Below are positions 24,834 to 37,535 of a stretch of 64,000 nt of DNA, in pieces. The DNA comes from Siphonodentalium dalli. Its lineage: Eukaryota > Mollusca > Scaphopoda > Gadilida > Siphonodentaliidae. How positions within the stretch are numbered: position 1 is the stretch's first letter; each line of letters begins with the position of its first letter. The translations under genes were made by a program, and so were the position numbers. The DNA lies in assembly GCA_032622095.1 (NCBI GenBank), contig CP136061.1, forward strand, positions 122,834,754-122,898,753. The letters run 5' to 3'. The notes under the pieces were generated by a model. The model did not search any database. It was not told where the DNA came from and was given only the letters and a program-made list of their open reading frames with translations.

Positions 24834-25222
24834 TGTCCCAACACAATATGTGCCATTAAATATTTCCGAATGTCATGTCACTGGTACGAAAGTAGGCCAG
24901 GTCATGGCAGAGTCCGCTCTTCCATGTCCTGGATCGAGAGCATGAGTGAGTGCGTGTATTATGTCTTTTCTCTTTTGTTATTCTTTGTTCACAATAAAAA
25001 AAATAAATAAATAAATAAATAAAAAAAAAAAGATTGTCCCAACACAATATGTGCCATTAAATATTTCCGAATGTCATGTCACTGGAACGAAAGTAGGCCA
25101 GGTCATGGCAGAGTCCGCTCTTCCATGTCCTGGATCGAGAGCATGAGTGAGTGCGTGTATTATGTCTTTTCTCTTTTGTTATTCTTTGTTCACAATAAAA
25201 AAAAAAAAATTATAAAAAAAAG
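24834..25222. repeat. two tandem ~200-bp units, each with an A-rich tail
   Basis: TGTCCCAACACAATATGTGC starts at 24834 and about 25035. The two units are nearly identical through TGGATCGAGAGCATGAGTGA and TTGTTCACAATAAAAAA, and each ends in an A-rich tail (24996-25031 and 25195-25222). An A-rich stretch also precedes the first. This looks like tandem copies of a retroposon 3' end. Confidence 0.65.
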
Positions 25223-25941
25223 AAGTCTGAGAGGAGTGCCAGGTGCTTTTATGACACCCCCCCCCCCCTCCCGAAGCTTGGTGACGATTGGATGAGAAAT
25301 ATGTACTGTAGAGTGTGATGCACACACTCACGCATGGACAACGGATACCAACCCATATCAATAGCTCAAACTTGACTTGGTGAAGTTGAGCTAAAAAGTA
25401 CCACAATAAGGGTGAAGAATTACTGTCGATGGATTATGTACCCCAAAATGGTTGCAACCTGCATTTGGGTTCATTACATCCTGACACACAGGGGAGGAGT
25501 AGGAGGGCAAATAATTGTTTTCTGTGTTACTGTCTGACTGATGTCCATCCCAATTACATATATATTATACGAAGCTTCAAACAAGCCATGTCCAGTTAAT
25601 TAAACTATTATAGTCACCGACTTTTTACAATAATTAGACCGTCTCAGTCGTCTTATAGTTCCTCTGAGGTGGTCCCTCCTGAATTACTGCAGACAGTTTA
25701 AAGATAACTTAACGACATTCAGCATGTCTTCGTAATAACCATTACGTTGTCTGGAATCAAAAATTGTCACAAGAACAGACACCTGCAGAAGGCGAGGGAA
25801 TTTGCTAAATATTTATAGCTCTCCGTACACATGATCTTGTTGCAATAATCTGAACATATTTCCACTGAAGGTAGGATGGACTGTTGTGCTAAAAAACAAG
25901 TTGGTGTCACTGACTGATAGAGCATGTTATCAGTGGGCTTC
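25223..25941. other. no gene seen
   Basis: It has a poly-C run at about 25257-25268 and a CACACTCACGCATGGACAAC stretch typical of dispersed repeats. No supported exon. Confidence 0.4.
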
Positions 25942-26096
25942 TACAGTAATGCCCTAAGTAAACGACTCCTTAACCACAGCAGAATTATGGGTAACTTTTC
26001 AGGATTTAGTCGGAAATATGACTTGTTGCCATTCATTGGAAAGTTACCCATAATTCTGCTGTGGTTAAGGAGTCGATTGCTAAGGGCATTACTGTA
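25942..26096. mobile_element. family A foldback MITE, centre deleted
   Basis: The outer ends are intact (TACAGTAATGCCCTAA; AAGGGCATTACTGTA). The left arm runs to CATTCATTGGAAAG and joins the right arm at GTTACCCATAATTC, so the hairpin apex is lost. Confidence 0.85.
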
Positions 26097-26776
26097 TAAG
26101 GTCGTACCTGCCATTATGGGCACAAAAACTTTTTTATTGCATTTTTCGGAATCTACGTGTTCGAATACATAAGTTCCTCATTTAACTTGATAATATTTTA
26201 AGCATAAATACCATTTTTTCGATATTTATCAGGAAACTGGGGTTTCTGAAATGTCCGTATCTGAGCGAAAATTATTTGTTAAATTCTAAAATGTCGTAAT
26301 ATATTTATTTTCGAAACCGTTCCGGATATGACATTTCTGTTTGGATTGTTTTGAATAAGAATGGCAGGAGGGCGTATTAATTCTCCTTATCCTGAGTGAC
26401 AGAGATTAACGAAGCCACGGGAATAGTCAAAACTAAAATGTTGTATAAACAAGTGGCATATAACACCAGACAATCATGTTTTTCTCATCAACTAAAAGAT
26501 AATTGAATATGAAAGTGTATCTATTATAACAACTGTGATATAAAGTGTTATTGTGTAAAGTTATTGGCAGATACCAATTCTAGTTCCAGAGATAAATAGT
26601 TTTTTGATGTCTCCTGAACAATTTTGATTTTTCTGTTGTACGACTTTGTAGAAGCCCACTGATGATGTGTTATTGTTTTTGGCTAAGATGTCCGTTTAGC
26701 ATTCCTAGAGTGTATTTAACTGCCATGAGTATTCCATCTACAAGTCTCTTTAAACCCATTCTATACCGAATGGATT

Positions 26777-26820
26777 CCCCCCCCCCCCCCCCCCCCCACC
26801 CCCCCCCCCCCCCCCCCCCG

Positions 26821-26852
<32 letters not shown>
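26777..26852 (+). repeat. 76-bp poly-C tract
   Basis: Cytosine throughout apart from an A (26798) and a G (26820). The - strand is an almost pure G tract and could form G-quadruplexes. The proline and glycine frames through it are meaningless. Confidence 0.9.
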
Positions 26853-26860
26853 AGTTAAAA

Positions 26861-27004
26861 ACAAATATACATTGGAATCGTCTAATATTCATTTGAAGGA
26901 GTATTCAGGATATATTAGCAGACAACAGTACGACGAAAAGATAATACAAGTGCAGAAGGATTCATATTCTTTGGTGGGAAATGTTCAAATAATAAGTTCA
27001 ACAT
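26861..27004. mobile_element. foldback family Q, left half
   Basis: It runs from ATACATTGGAATCGTCTAAT through GTGCAGAAGGATTC to GGAAATGTTCAAATAATAAG and TTCAAC, matching 35416-35600 and 37398-37535. The poly-C tract abuts its left edge. Confidence 0.55.
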
Positions 27005-27399
27005 AAGACCAATGGAAGTATTAATAATTTAGTATGAAAAAGGTTAAAAAGCTCATGATAATGTTATCAGATTTACTTCTCTTATCATTCCGTATGCCAA
27101 TTCCATTTCTGTATTGATCGGATTCCCTTCATTTCCATTGGTCACGTCTTAGAATGGGTGCTATTTCATTGGTTGTGACTGGACAGCTCATTGACAATTA
27201 CAAGAAAGCTTTGTGATTGGTTATATTTAAATTGCGAGATCAGAAGTCAATGACTTGTTGGCAATTTTATTTTGCCGCTATTGTTTTCATTCTTGTCCAC
27301 TCGAATTTCCCCTTTCTAGGGACTTTCTGGGGGGGGGGGCATCTAGATGGAGCCATTGATTTTTTCTGAAATACGTTAAAAAAAACATACCCTGCAGCC

Positions 27400-27870
27400 C
27401 ACAATTATTGGAGAAATGTATTGAAATTTACAGGCATGTTTATGATCACCTCTAGATGGGAACTTTCAAATTTGAACGATTTTCAATGAAAAACATGGCA
27501 GCCCATCTTGGATTTTACTCTTTGTTAAATCCTTTGGGTCACTCTACAGACCACATCCCCCCATCTGCTGGTCATCAAACTTCATATGGATCTTTGGGTG
27601 ACCACTAGATGGGAGCCATAATTGTTTTTCAAATTTTGTTGAAAAACATCGCCACCAGCAGCCATCTTTGATTTTAACATGCCATACAGCCAACAGTTTA
27701 CATCCAATTGATCCCAAACGTCGTAAAAGCTCTTTGGGTTGTCTTCTGGTATTACTTAAACATTTCAACTTTCCTCATTCCAAATCACTTTGTTCACTGT
27801 AATGTATGACATTATCCCATCTCCATGCTACAGTGAGCCACAATGTCATTGACACTTTCATTTTTTTTTG
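27400..27870. repeat. family E copy
   Basis: It carries CATGGCAGCCCATCTTGG, ATCGCCACCAGCAGCCATC and the shared end GTCATTGACACTTTCATTTT. It is shorter than the copy at 19640. Confidence 0.6.
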
Positions 27871-28501
27871 CTGTCCTGAAATAAAGTGATGTCCTAAATA
27901 AATTCATAATCAAACTAAGGACAATGTGACATTGAAAGATACATTAAGCCATAGGGTGCAGTGCTAATTCCAGGTGAAAAGGTTTCCAACAATTAAACAG
28001 TTACTCTAGGTCAGAAAGTGCCGTTCTTTGAAGTTGGCGTAGATCTTTTCTGCTACATTGCCTAATAAGCGGGTTATGTTGACTTTGGCGCAACGCACTG
28101 CCTTTATATTAATACAAAACAAAACTCTGCGTGCTGCCTGTTTTCTTTAATGTTGAACAACGGTGTCCAGATAGGTCCGCTTGTGTAAATATTGTCCTGT
28201 CGTGGGGGCCTATTGTCTCCGGGGTTCGTTTTGTACGCATAATACGTCAATATATTGAACAAATTACTGCTTTCTGAAACGAAATATGTTTACACAAAGC
28301 TATCAATCGGTGTCATAATGCTATGACCGATGCAGTGCACTTCTAATACCTGTGTTTTCCAGAGAAATTAATTCTTTACCAACACTCTGGTGAGGAGTGC
28401 TATTGGGTGAACTGGGTACAATTCCTGATAATAGGTTGTCACTATGTTACTTTTTTGTGATGCAAATCATAACCCTTCCATGACTGATATCCTGGTGAAA
28501 C

Positions 28502-28719
28502 TACAGTAATGCTCTAAGTAATCGACTTCTTAACCACAGCAGAATTATGGGTAACTTTTCAGGATTTAGTCGGAAATATGGCTTGTTGCCATTCATTGGA
28601 AAGCTCTCGTGGAGAGCTTTCCAATGAATGGCAACAAGCCATATTTCCGACTAAATCCTGAAAAGTTACCAATAATTCTGCTGTGGTTAAGAAGTCGATT
28701 ACTTAGAGCATTTACTGTA
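28502..28719. mobile_element. family A foldback MITE
   Basis: TACAGTAATGCTCTAA faces TTAGAGCATTTACTGTA. It is a complete near-perfect hairpin around GAAAGCTCTCGTGGAGAGCT. Confidence 0.9.
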
Positions 28720-28753
28720 ACCCTCTGAAATGTCTTGTCTCCGCCTAGAAACC

Positions 28754-29212
28754 AAGCCTGAGTTTAGTGTGCCTGTCATTTGCAGAATGAGGTCCCCAGA
28801 GGGTGCATTTAGTGATGATATCCTGTATAGCAGGCTAGCATCACTAAATTCACCCTCTGGGGACCTCATTCTGCAAGGCCTCATCTGCTATTGGAGACAT
28901 TGACTCAGATTGAAGTTCCCAAATGTTGAATAATGTGATGTACACCCATTGGGAATCTCGATTATGCAACGTGTCGTCTGCCAATTTGGGGATATAGAAG
29001 AACTAAACTGAAAAATAAATAGAATCTATGTGAAGAAGTTTCCATAGAAATGTGATAATAAAAAAACTTTCCAGAGAAGATGAGGCCTGAGCAGATTGAG
29101 GTCCCCAGAGGGTGAATTTAGTGATGCTAGCCTGCTATGAGGGTTTATAGCGTCACTATTGGGACCTCATTCTGCAAATGACAGGCACATATTAATATTA
29201 AACTCAGGCTTG
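28754..29212. mobile_element. family D double-hairpin element, complete
   Basis: The outer ends AAGCCTGAGTTTAGTGTGCC and AAACTCAGGCTT are complementary. Two hairpins on AGAATGAGGTCCCCAGAGGG flank a ~210-bp spacer containing GATGTACACCCATTGGGAA. A sister copy lies 525 bp downstream in the same orientation. Confidence 0.8.
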
Positions 29213-29322
29213 CTATAAACCTAACGTTGTGATATGGCCTAGCACTGAAACGATGATAAAGCTGCAATAAACTAAGTTTCTTATATAATGTCATCATGCA
29301 CACAAATATGATATATGCATGG

Positions 29323-29440
29323 TACAGTAATGCCCTAAATAATCGACTCCTTAACTCAGTGAGAGCTTTCCGATGAATGGCAACAAGCCATATTTCCGAC
29401 TTAATCCTGAAAAATTACCCATAATTCTGCTGTGGTTATG
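29323..29440. mobile_element. family A foldback MITE, truncated
   Basis: The left end TACAGTAATGCCCTAAATAA is kept. Most of the left arm is gone, and the right arm stops after CTGCTGTGGTTATG. Confidence 0.75.
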
Positions 29441-29737
29441 AAATTAGGTTACAAGGTTCGCCCGATGACATGTCTAAGTTTCCCTATTCTAGAGTTATCC
29501 TTCTTAATTTCCTCTGCAGATGGTTTTCTGTCCTTCTACTCATATATCTCAGCCATTACTTTATCGTATCTGATTTATTTATCATGAGTCCTTTCAACAG
29601 AGCGGCCAATGATCAATGGCTTCATGTTTTCAGTTCTAGAGTCCTTCTTTGTTTATCTTGAAGTTATGGTTTTCTATTCGTCTGTACATGTAGCTCAGCC
29701 ATTGGTTATAGAATCTCAATGAAATTTGGTGTAGATC

Positions 29738-30196
29738 AAGTCTGAGTTTAGTGTGCCTGTCATTTGCAGAATGAGGTCCCCAGAGGGTGAATTTAGTGAC
29801 ACTATCTCACATAGCGGGCTAGCATCATCAAATTCACCCTTTGGGGACCTCATTCTGCATGGCCTCATCTGCTATGGGAGATATAGAATCAGATTGAAGT
29901 TCTCAAATGGTGAATATTGTGATGTACACCCATTGAGAACCTTAATTATGTAATGTGGCATCTGCCAATTTGGGGATATAGAGAAACTGAACTAAAAATG
30001 AAATAGAATCTATGCGTCAGAAGAAGTTTCTATAGAAATGTGATAATAAATAAATTTCCAGAGAAGATGTGGCCTAAGCAGAATGAGGTCCCCAGAGGGT
30101 GAATTTAGTGATGCTAGCCTGCTATGTGGGACAGGCCACTAAATCACCCTCTAGGGACCTCATTCTGCAAATGACAGGCATGCTGCACTCAGGCTT
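29738..30196. mobile_element. family D double-hairpin element, complete
   Basis: It has the same architecture and orientation as 28754-29212, with matching spacer (GGTGAATATTGTGATGTACA). The right hairpin has lost part of its loop. Confidence 0.8.
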
Positions 30197-31352
30197 TGTG
30201 TAGATGTTCACCATCAGAAGGGCTAGTAATGAAATATCAAATGGTAATGTTTGTATTTCCCCTTTTATTTGCTTTAAAGATGCATATTCCGAATTAACGC
30301 TCCCAAATTACTATTTCTTTGGCTACGCAGGTTAAAATTATTTGATTCGAGTCGAGAAACCCACCCATCAAAGCTCAGAGTGATCAGATATAAATTTTTG
30401 AAATCTATTATTTTTCATCACCAGTACTTTTTGGCTGCCTGGTAAAAAGTCGATGAGCCAACGGTCTCTGATCAAATTGCGGATGAAGATGGATAACACT
30501 AAAATCAGGTGGCTTTTGGTGTTAAATATTTGACAAACCGGTCAAATTTCGTTAAATAACAGGTTTTGGGCTTATTTATACTATAGTTTTTATAGCATTA
30601 TTTTTGGTCAATTAATCGATTATAATAACTGAAGCGGCATTTAAAAAAAAACATTTGTTGTTGGAATCTGATGATATGGGGGGGGGGGGGGGGGGGTTGT
30701 TGAGTACTTCTTTTAAAATATGGGTTCCGTTCTGCCCATGTTTCTATTTCACACTGCGGGGGTATGTCAGTACCTGTGATGCAAACGCTTGTTTTAGGAC
30801 TGGATCCATTAAAAAACTAAAGGGTTAATTAGCATATATATGCTATAGACTGATGCGCAGTTGAACATTATAATGCTAATTGACTTTAATGGTGATCCTT
30901 TGGGTATGTTTCTGTTGTTCAAACGCATCAATTTCAAATGCAATGTTATAATGGTTTACCACACACCTAGGGGTGCTTTTGTCAAACCACATACCAATAA
31001 TCAGGGAAATATGCAGTCTTTGAATTAGAGGTAGGAGTCACAAAAACATGAACTATTCTACGCTAACAGGTCTATTTTCGTGTTATTAATTTGCAAAGCA
31101 AAAAATTGTTTTCCCAAGGTATTTAGCTTTAAGCTTTCACAGATTTGGCATCGTCCCCATGGTACTCATATACACCAGCTGTTATTATGGGGACCCTGTT
31201 TATTAACTTCAAGATGATCATCTTGGGTCTTGTTCCTATTTTATTCAAAGCATTCCAAAGTTATAATACTTCTGAGTTTTGTGTCTATTTTCATTGTATC
31301 AGGAGACTTTTACATGTGAATCATTACTCTGAAGAAAAGCAATTTCATAGCA
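30197..31352. other. no gene seen; poly-G tract
   Basis: A run of guanines lies at about 30680-30696. No supported exon. Confidence 0.4.
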
Positions 31353-31569
31353 TACAGTAATGCTCTAAGTAATCGACTCCTTAACCACAGCAGAATTATG
31401 GGTAACTTTTCAGGATTTAGTCGGAAATATGGCTTGTTGCCATTCATCGGAAAGCTCTCGGGGAGAGCTTTCCGATGAATGGCAACAAGCCATATTTCTG
31501 ACTAAATCCTGAAAAGTTACCCATAATTCTGCTGTGGTTAAGGAGTTGATTACTTAGAGCATTACTGTA
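31353..31569. mobile_element. family A foldback MITE, near-consensus
   Basis: TACAGTAATGCTCTAA faces TTAGAGCATTACTGTA. It is a complete hairpin with axis GAAAGCTCTCGGGGAGAGCT. Confidence 0.9.
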
Positions 31570-31899
31570 TCAAGTCGATTTCCTTTTATAAAAACAGTTT
31601 TTTTTATTGTTTTCTGTTCGTTTAACACGTTGACTGCCGACTTCGAGTTATCTCATACTATTTGCATGTAATTGAATTGTGGAGTCCACGTAGGGGTGAT
31701 TTGTCAAACCACATACCAATTACCAGGGCAAAATTCAGTCATTGCATTAAAGGTAGGTCAGTCACGAAAAAATGAACTATTCTATGCTAACAGGTCTATT
31801 TTCAAAGGCTTAATTTGTAAATCAAAAAGTTGTTTTGAGCTATACGCATTCACTACAAAGTTATGTTTCTGAGTTTTGTGTCCATTTTGTGTCGGTTCT

Positions 31900-32220
31900 A
31901 CATTTTTATGTGTACCCATACCATATATATGGTACACATAATGCTGCTGTCCTGATCAGCCATTTGTCGTTTATCTTTCCGTCAGTGCACCGTTTTTTTC
32001 GTTTCCGGATGATACTTTAGTATGTCTGAACTGAAAGGATTGAAATTTGGTACGTGGGTTTACTAGCACCAAATACAGGTCAAGTTCGAATTTGGTTCTG
32101 CCCGCCAATTTTCACCAGAGTTATGGTCCTTTGTTGAAATTACCACAGATGTATTTTGCCATTCCCTAGTGACATTTACTTGGATTTGGGTTTTTTGGAT
32201 GCTGTCTTCCGAGTGTGCAC
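31900..32220. repeat. dispersed mollusc-type repeat, copy 1
   Basis: It starts with a short palindrome (TGTGTACCCATACC / TGGTACACA) and continues CTGTCCTGATCAGCC, GATTGAAATTTGGTACGTGG and AGAGTTATGGTCCTTTGTTG. A second copy follows at 32590. Confidence 0.6.
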
Positions 32221-32589
32221 TCTAAAAGGTTGATCCTATTTTAGACTGGAATGCCTGGAGATAACTGGACTGCCATGGTTATTAATATAATGAAACCTCA
32301 CAAAAATCATATTACGTCTTAACTGAAATCCCTAATTCATTTGATGATTATTGAATCTCAGAAAATGTCAATAACGAAACAGGTAATCCCTGAAAATGCT
32401 TAAGAATTGATTTGGACATGAGATTTCATCATACAACGCCCTAGAAGTATTCAACTTTTTAATGTTCATGACACTTTAATCCATCATGGCTGAAGTTCTG
32501 TAATGGACAAAAATTAAATTGAATTTTTCACGCACATTAAAATAAAATCTGTAATAGCTGAGAGGATTTGCCAGCATTTTAGCTTCACA

Positions 32590-32960
32590 TCATTTTTATG
32601 TTTACCCATATGTATGGTAAACATAGTGTCGTTGTCAGGATTGACCACTCGGCGTTCGTCCGTCTGTCGGCCCGGCCCGTCTGTCTGTCCATAGACACTT
32701 TACGAGTAATGTGATAACTCAAACATTTTCTATCCGATCAGAACCAAATTTTGTATATGTGTTTGATCCGAGTTTTTGTTACAGAGTTATGGCCCTTTTT
32801 CAACTTAGAATTCAAGCATTCTGCCATAACTCAAGCATTTTTGATCTGATTGGAACCAAATATGGTATGTGAGTTTCACAGCCCAAAATACAGATCGGGT
32901 TCAATTATGGGTTTGATCCGATTAATTTTAAAGGAGTTATGACCCTTTTTCGAGAGAAAA
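32590..32960. repeat. dispersed mollusc-type repeat, copy 2
   Basis: It starts with TGTTTACCCATATGTATGG / GGTAAACA and continues GTCCGTCTGTCGGCCCGGCC, GAACCAAATTTTGTATATGT and AGAGTTATGGCCCTTTTTC. The last block is internally repeated (near 32785 and 32935). Confidence 0.6.
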
Positions 32961-34974
32961 AAAACATTCGATTTTTTTTTAGATTTAGCTCCTTGCTAAT
33001 TTAGCATATACAAATATCTAATTTTGTTTCAACTTTAATAAAAATACAATTTTTTTTTAAATAATAACAAAAAATTGACACTTTCATTTATTTAAGTTTT
33101 ATACGATTAATTAGGTGTGATATCCTGTTTTGAAAATATGAAGATTTTATTGCAATAGTTTCTTGTAATATAATGATATCAATAAATTACCATGTGATCA
33201 TCCAACATCCAGAGTATATGAGAGGACATTTTATAGATGTTGTCATTCCAAGTGAAATCTGTTATGAAATGAGTGATGACAGAGCTCTGGTGGGTCAAGA
33301 TAAACGACACTGGTGGCTGGCTGTTTGTTTATTCTAACTGTCAAATTGATTAATGGCAGCATAAGACTGGTGTTTCTCCTATTCTTGAAATTTCATTACA
33401 GGGTGAGATATATAATTGTCTTCTAAATTCCATTAATTTGCTTCAAAAATAATTAACCCTTTCCAAGGTTTCCATAGACACATGCTATAATGTACATGGA
33501 CTATTCTTCATATCTCTTAATATCTATTGGGTATCTTTGCACACTGTTCACTTCTATCAATTTTGGTATTGACTGATTAATTGATTTTTGAAAAATATAT
33601 TAACCCTTACGACACGTGCTTTCAATTTGAAATTAAAATAACAGCTGATAGCTAATATGATTTATCTATGTAATGGGAAACAGGCAGATAAATATACATG
33701 ACTATTGTAAGTGATGACTTGTTTTGAAAATCAATATGGTAGATGTTAGTATTTCCAGGAACCTTATTTTCCCATTTGTTCATATTTTCATGAATTTTAG
33801 GGGACACAGCTAGAGCACTTTAGAAGATTAACATTGAAAGTTGTGGCTTTTATTGTCCAAGCTACTTGTAAAACATTGTAATGTGTGAAACCATTTAATT
33901 GAGGGCTAACTTGCTTTCTTTTATATGAAACGATTTAGTGGTCATAGGGGCCAGCATCCTCATCATATTATGTCTGTATAACATTATTAGGGTTGCCACG
34001 ACTATGAGTTTTCATAATTGACTAATCGACCGTTATAATCGATGGTTAGTCGATTAATCGTTCATATATACGGCCTATGTTACATCCAGGTAAACAAGTG
34101 ATAAATGCGAAATTACAATGACTACTTTACATCTAGTCTGAACACAGTTATAAACTGTCCAGCACGTTTGTCCTTCTGTCATCGGTCACCTAAACTCAAA
34201 TTTGTGCAGCCGGTAAACGCCCTCCTCGTCGTTATTCCCGCGGACGAGAATATTTTATAATATCTGTCCAGTCAATCAATGCTCCTCGTGAACATGCATC
34301 GCGGTGCCAATTGAAAGTGCGTGGCATTTTTGCATACATATTGAAAACAGACTGTAGTTAGTTTTGCTGAGAATCCCATTGTGTATCGATTACGTCACCT
34401 GACATATATAGAGCACTTAATTTATTTTGTGTGCACTCACACCTCTTGTTAATTACAAATTAATAGTCTATATAGGTTACCACCTTGGAGAATGTAATTT
34501 ATGTAGCACTATATAAGTGATGACACATACTTGTTACTGATTAACTGTCTAGTAACTTTGAACATTCCATGTCCCACGAACTTTCTGACTTTGTGAATAA
34601 TGGTGACCGTTTTACAGTATGAAATTTGAGAAATGAAACACGATGCAGTCCGATGCACGTCGTCCATTTTGAGAATAATGATCGCTATAATTACCGATCC
34701 ATAGGAACATCAATTCACAGTTAAACATAATTTATAAACAATGACAAGGCCGTAACACAACATCAAAGGAAGCCGCTGGCCCACCACGACTGAGAACATG
34801 TCGTACACCAAATTCTTTGAAGATGACCGCATTTGTCGGCTGCGACATCAAAGCCGCACCAGAATTGGCGAGAGAACAGGCTGTCAGTGGTAAATTGTGC
34901 TACATACACTATTAACTTTTACTTCCAGGCATGGCATTTGTGCATAGTACTGCTTACATACACAACCATAACCA
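32961..34974. other. no confirmed gene; one weak first-exon candidate
   Basis: Mostly AT-rich DNA. A short Arg-rich frame with a donor-like end at 34798-34889 is discussed in the findings. The stretch 34190-34330 is CpG-richer than its surroundings. Confidence 0.35.
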
Positions 34975-35136
34975 CCAGGATATTTAGTTGGAAATATGGC
35001 TTGTTGTCATTCATCGGAAAGCTCTCACTGAGAGCTTTCCGATGAATGGCAACAAGCCATATTTGCGACTAAATCTTGAAAAATTACCCATAATTCTGCT
35101 GTTGTTAAGGAGTCAATTATATAGGGCATTACTGTA
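34975..35136. mobile_element. family A foldback MITE, left-truncated
   Basis: It starts inside the left arm (GGATATTTAGTTGGAAATAT) and has a complete right arm ending AGGGCATTACTGTA. Confidence 0.8.
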
Positions 35137-35415
35137 CATACCCAGTTATTATATCTGCTAGTTTTAGTCATCTAAGTCAAGAAGATGTGATGTTGGTTTG
35201 TGTTATGATGTGTTTTATTGAAATATAAAATGCATGACCCAATTGGCAGTTGACCAATCACTGAACAGGATTTAGTGTATTACACACAGGCTATGTGCAT
35301 GATTATGGAAGGATTAAATTCAACCCTATTGGGAAATGTATTAAAGTTACCATATAGGGTTCATATTTGGCTCTTTCTTTACTAAAACGATTCTTGTCAG
35401 ATTAAAATATGTTAT

Positions 35416-35600
35416 AAAAGTATACATTGGAATGGTCTATTATTCATCTGGAGGGGTGTTCAGGAAAATATTACTAGATCACACATAGATGAGCAGATAA
35501 TACAAGTGCAGAAGGATTCCTATTTATTGGCAGAAAATGTTCAGATAATAAGTTCAACAAATCGGCACATTGTCATTTGTTGAACATAATTTCTGAATAT
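35416..35600. mobile_element. foldback family Q copy
   Basis: The left arm runs AAGTATACATTGGAATGGTC through GCAGAAGGATTCC. The loop is GTTCAGATAATAAGTTCAAC facing GTTGAACATAATTTCTGAA. The outer right arm is missing. Confidence 0.6.
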
Positions 35601-36079
35601 AAGTGAACTACTCATCAGTGAGTATTTAGTAAAGAAAGTAATAAAGGCACTTGTCAGTTTGAATCCTTAAATTAAACTTAGAAACAGTCACTTTTGTTAC
35701 GTTATGATCTGATTCCAAGAATCAAATAGGTGGATAATTATGTGAAATACATTTATACGGACTTGATATGCCCCGGAAAGACTTTATTTCAAGTAATAGA
35801 ATTTGTAGAAAAAATGACCATGTGTTTTTTTTTTCAGCATGATTTAAAAATGTTCATGGTCAAATTATATTCCTGATATGGTGAAAATAATGAGCGTTTG
35901 TCTCACCTAGTAAGGAAAATTGAAAACAGGCCATAAATCTGTATTACTTCAGTTACATGTATATAATGTTTTTTTGATGGCATATTGTGTGCTTATCTAA
36001 CTATATTGTCCATTCTACCAAATTATATATACAGACTATTTTGGTTCAAATGAGCGATGTCCATGTATTAAAGTAGACA
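35601..36079. other. no feature seen
   Basis: AT-rich DNA without supported exons or named repeats. Confidence 0.4.
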
Positions 36080-36301
36080 TACAGTAATTCCCTAAATAAT
36101 CGACTCCTTAACCAGAGCAGAATTATGGGTAATTTTTCAGGATTTAGTCGGAAATATGGCTTGTTGCCATTCATAGGAAAGCTCTCTGAGAGCTTTCCGA
36201 TGAATGGCAACAAGCCATATTTCCGACTAAATCCTGAAAAATTACCCATAATTCTGCTGTGGTTTATATAATAAGGAGTCGTTATTTAGGGCATTACGGT
36301 A
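36080..36301. mobile_element. family A foldback MITE
   Basis: TACAGTAATTCCCTAA faces TTAGGGCATTACGGTA. It is complete, with a small TATATAA insertion near the right end. Confidence 0.88.
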
Positions 36302-36752
36302 GACATAACTCATGTTTTTCTGATTAGATTTCAGCATCATATATTCCAGTAGTGCTTTTCTCTCAGACACGAGTTTATAAAATTAAGTTGTTGATTCGTA
36401 GAATGGACTCTATGACGAAGTATATTGATCTATGGCCTTTTCCTTTGGGCAACAAGAATGTGATGTAATGATAAACGTCTATCCCATCAGCGCTAAGTAC
36501 CAGCTCACCCACTCTTGCTGATTTTGTAATTTAAAGGCTAATGTTGCATTCAAACCTACTGTTGAAGTTGATGTCCGCATTCCGACAGGTTAAATGCTAT
36601 TTAACCTTTTATTTGTGACAAGATGAGTCAGTGATTTCTGATCAGTTTCAATTTGCGGATTGTAATTTATGGATGTCGATGTCAGCGGTAATTCTAAATG
36701 ATGGCTTTGTACTCGGTAATGGGGCTGTACCTGTGAGACTGACCAAGGTTAT

Positions 36753-36850
36753 GTTATAGATTCATTACAGGTGTACTCTTTTATTGCTATGACAAATTGA
36801 CGTTATAGATTCATTACAGGTGTACTGTTTTATTGCTATGACAAATTGAC
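36753..36850. repeat. 49-bp tandem duplication
   Basis: GTTATAGATTCATTACAGGT begins both units (36753 and 36802). They differ at one visible position (ACTC against ACTG), so the duplication is recent. Confidence 0.85.
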
Positions 36851-37397
36851 AATGAAATGTCCTGCTGAGATGGGACATATTTCCTGGGAAAGTGCACATT
36901 CTCTCTGATTTGACCTAAATTCTATACTTAATTGATTCTCCCACTCAATTTTAAAAGTATACATTGAAATGGTCTGTTCAGTCGGTGAAATCGGTCATGG
37001 CAATAAGTATTCCCGTGGGAAACTCCATGGCAACATTGGAATATCTTAACCCAGTGGCGAGTAGAACGACATATATGTCGTTTCAGACAGCAAGTGTCAT
37101 TTTTATATAGACATATCTTCAATTAATCAACTGATTTACAAATGAATTGTATAGGAGATATTTGAATAATATAATGTCCTATTAAATGTATACGTGCAAT
37201 AGATTATGATAGCACACGTAAATGGAAAATACACATAAATTAAAACAAATTATTGGATTCTTTTGACCCGAACTTGTTAATAATTATTGCTATGACGTTG
37301 ACATTATTAAAATTCACCCATGACATCATGTATATGACGTTATAAATACTCTCCAAAGGGTTAGTGCCACAGAATTCAATTTGAATGCTGTCAGTTA

Positions 37398-37535
37398 TTC
37401 ATCTGGAGGGATTTCCAGGAAAACTAAGCAGACAACAGATAATACAAGAGCAGATAGAGTCCTTATTTATTGGAGGGAAATGTTCAAATAATAAATTGAA
37501 CTTATTATCTGAACATTTCCTGAGGGAACTTCTCA
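37398..37535. mobile_element. foldback family Q copy, short
   Basis: TTCATCTGGAGGGATTTCC leads to GGAAATGTTCAAATAATAA, which faces TTATTATCTGAACATTTCC with almost no loop. Confidence 0.6.

Noticed and set aside
25924-26172. Overlapping frames on both strands with nearly the same peptide
   Set aside because: They arise because family A is a palindrome, so both strands translate alike.
26662-27006. 114-codon frame with a poly-proline stretch and a poly-glycine frame opposite
   Set aside because: Both are produced by the poly-C tract and a family Q end.
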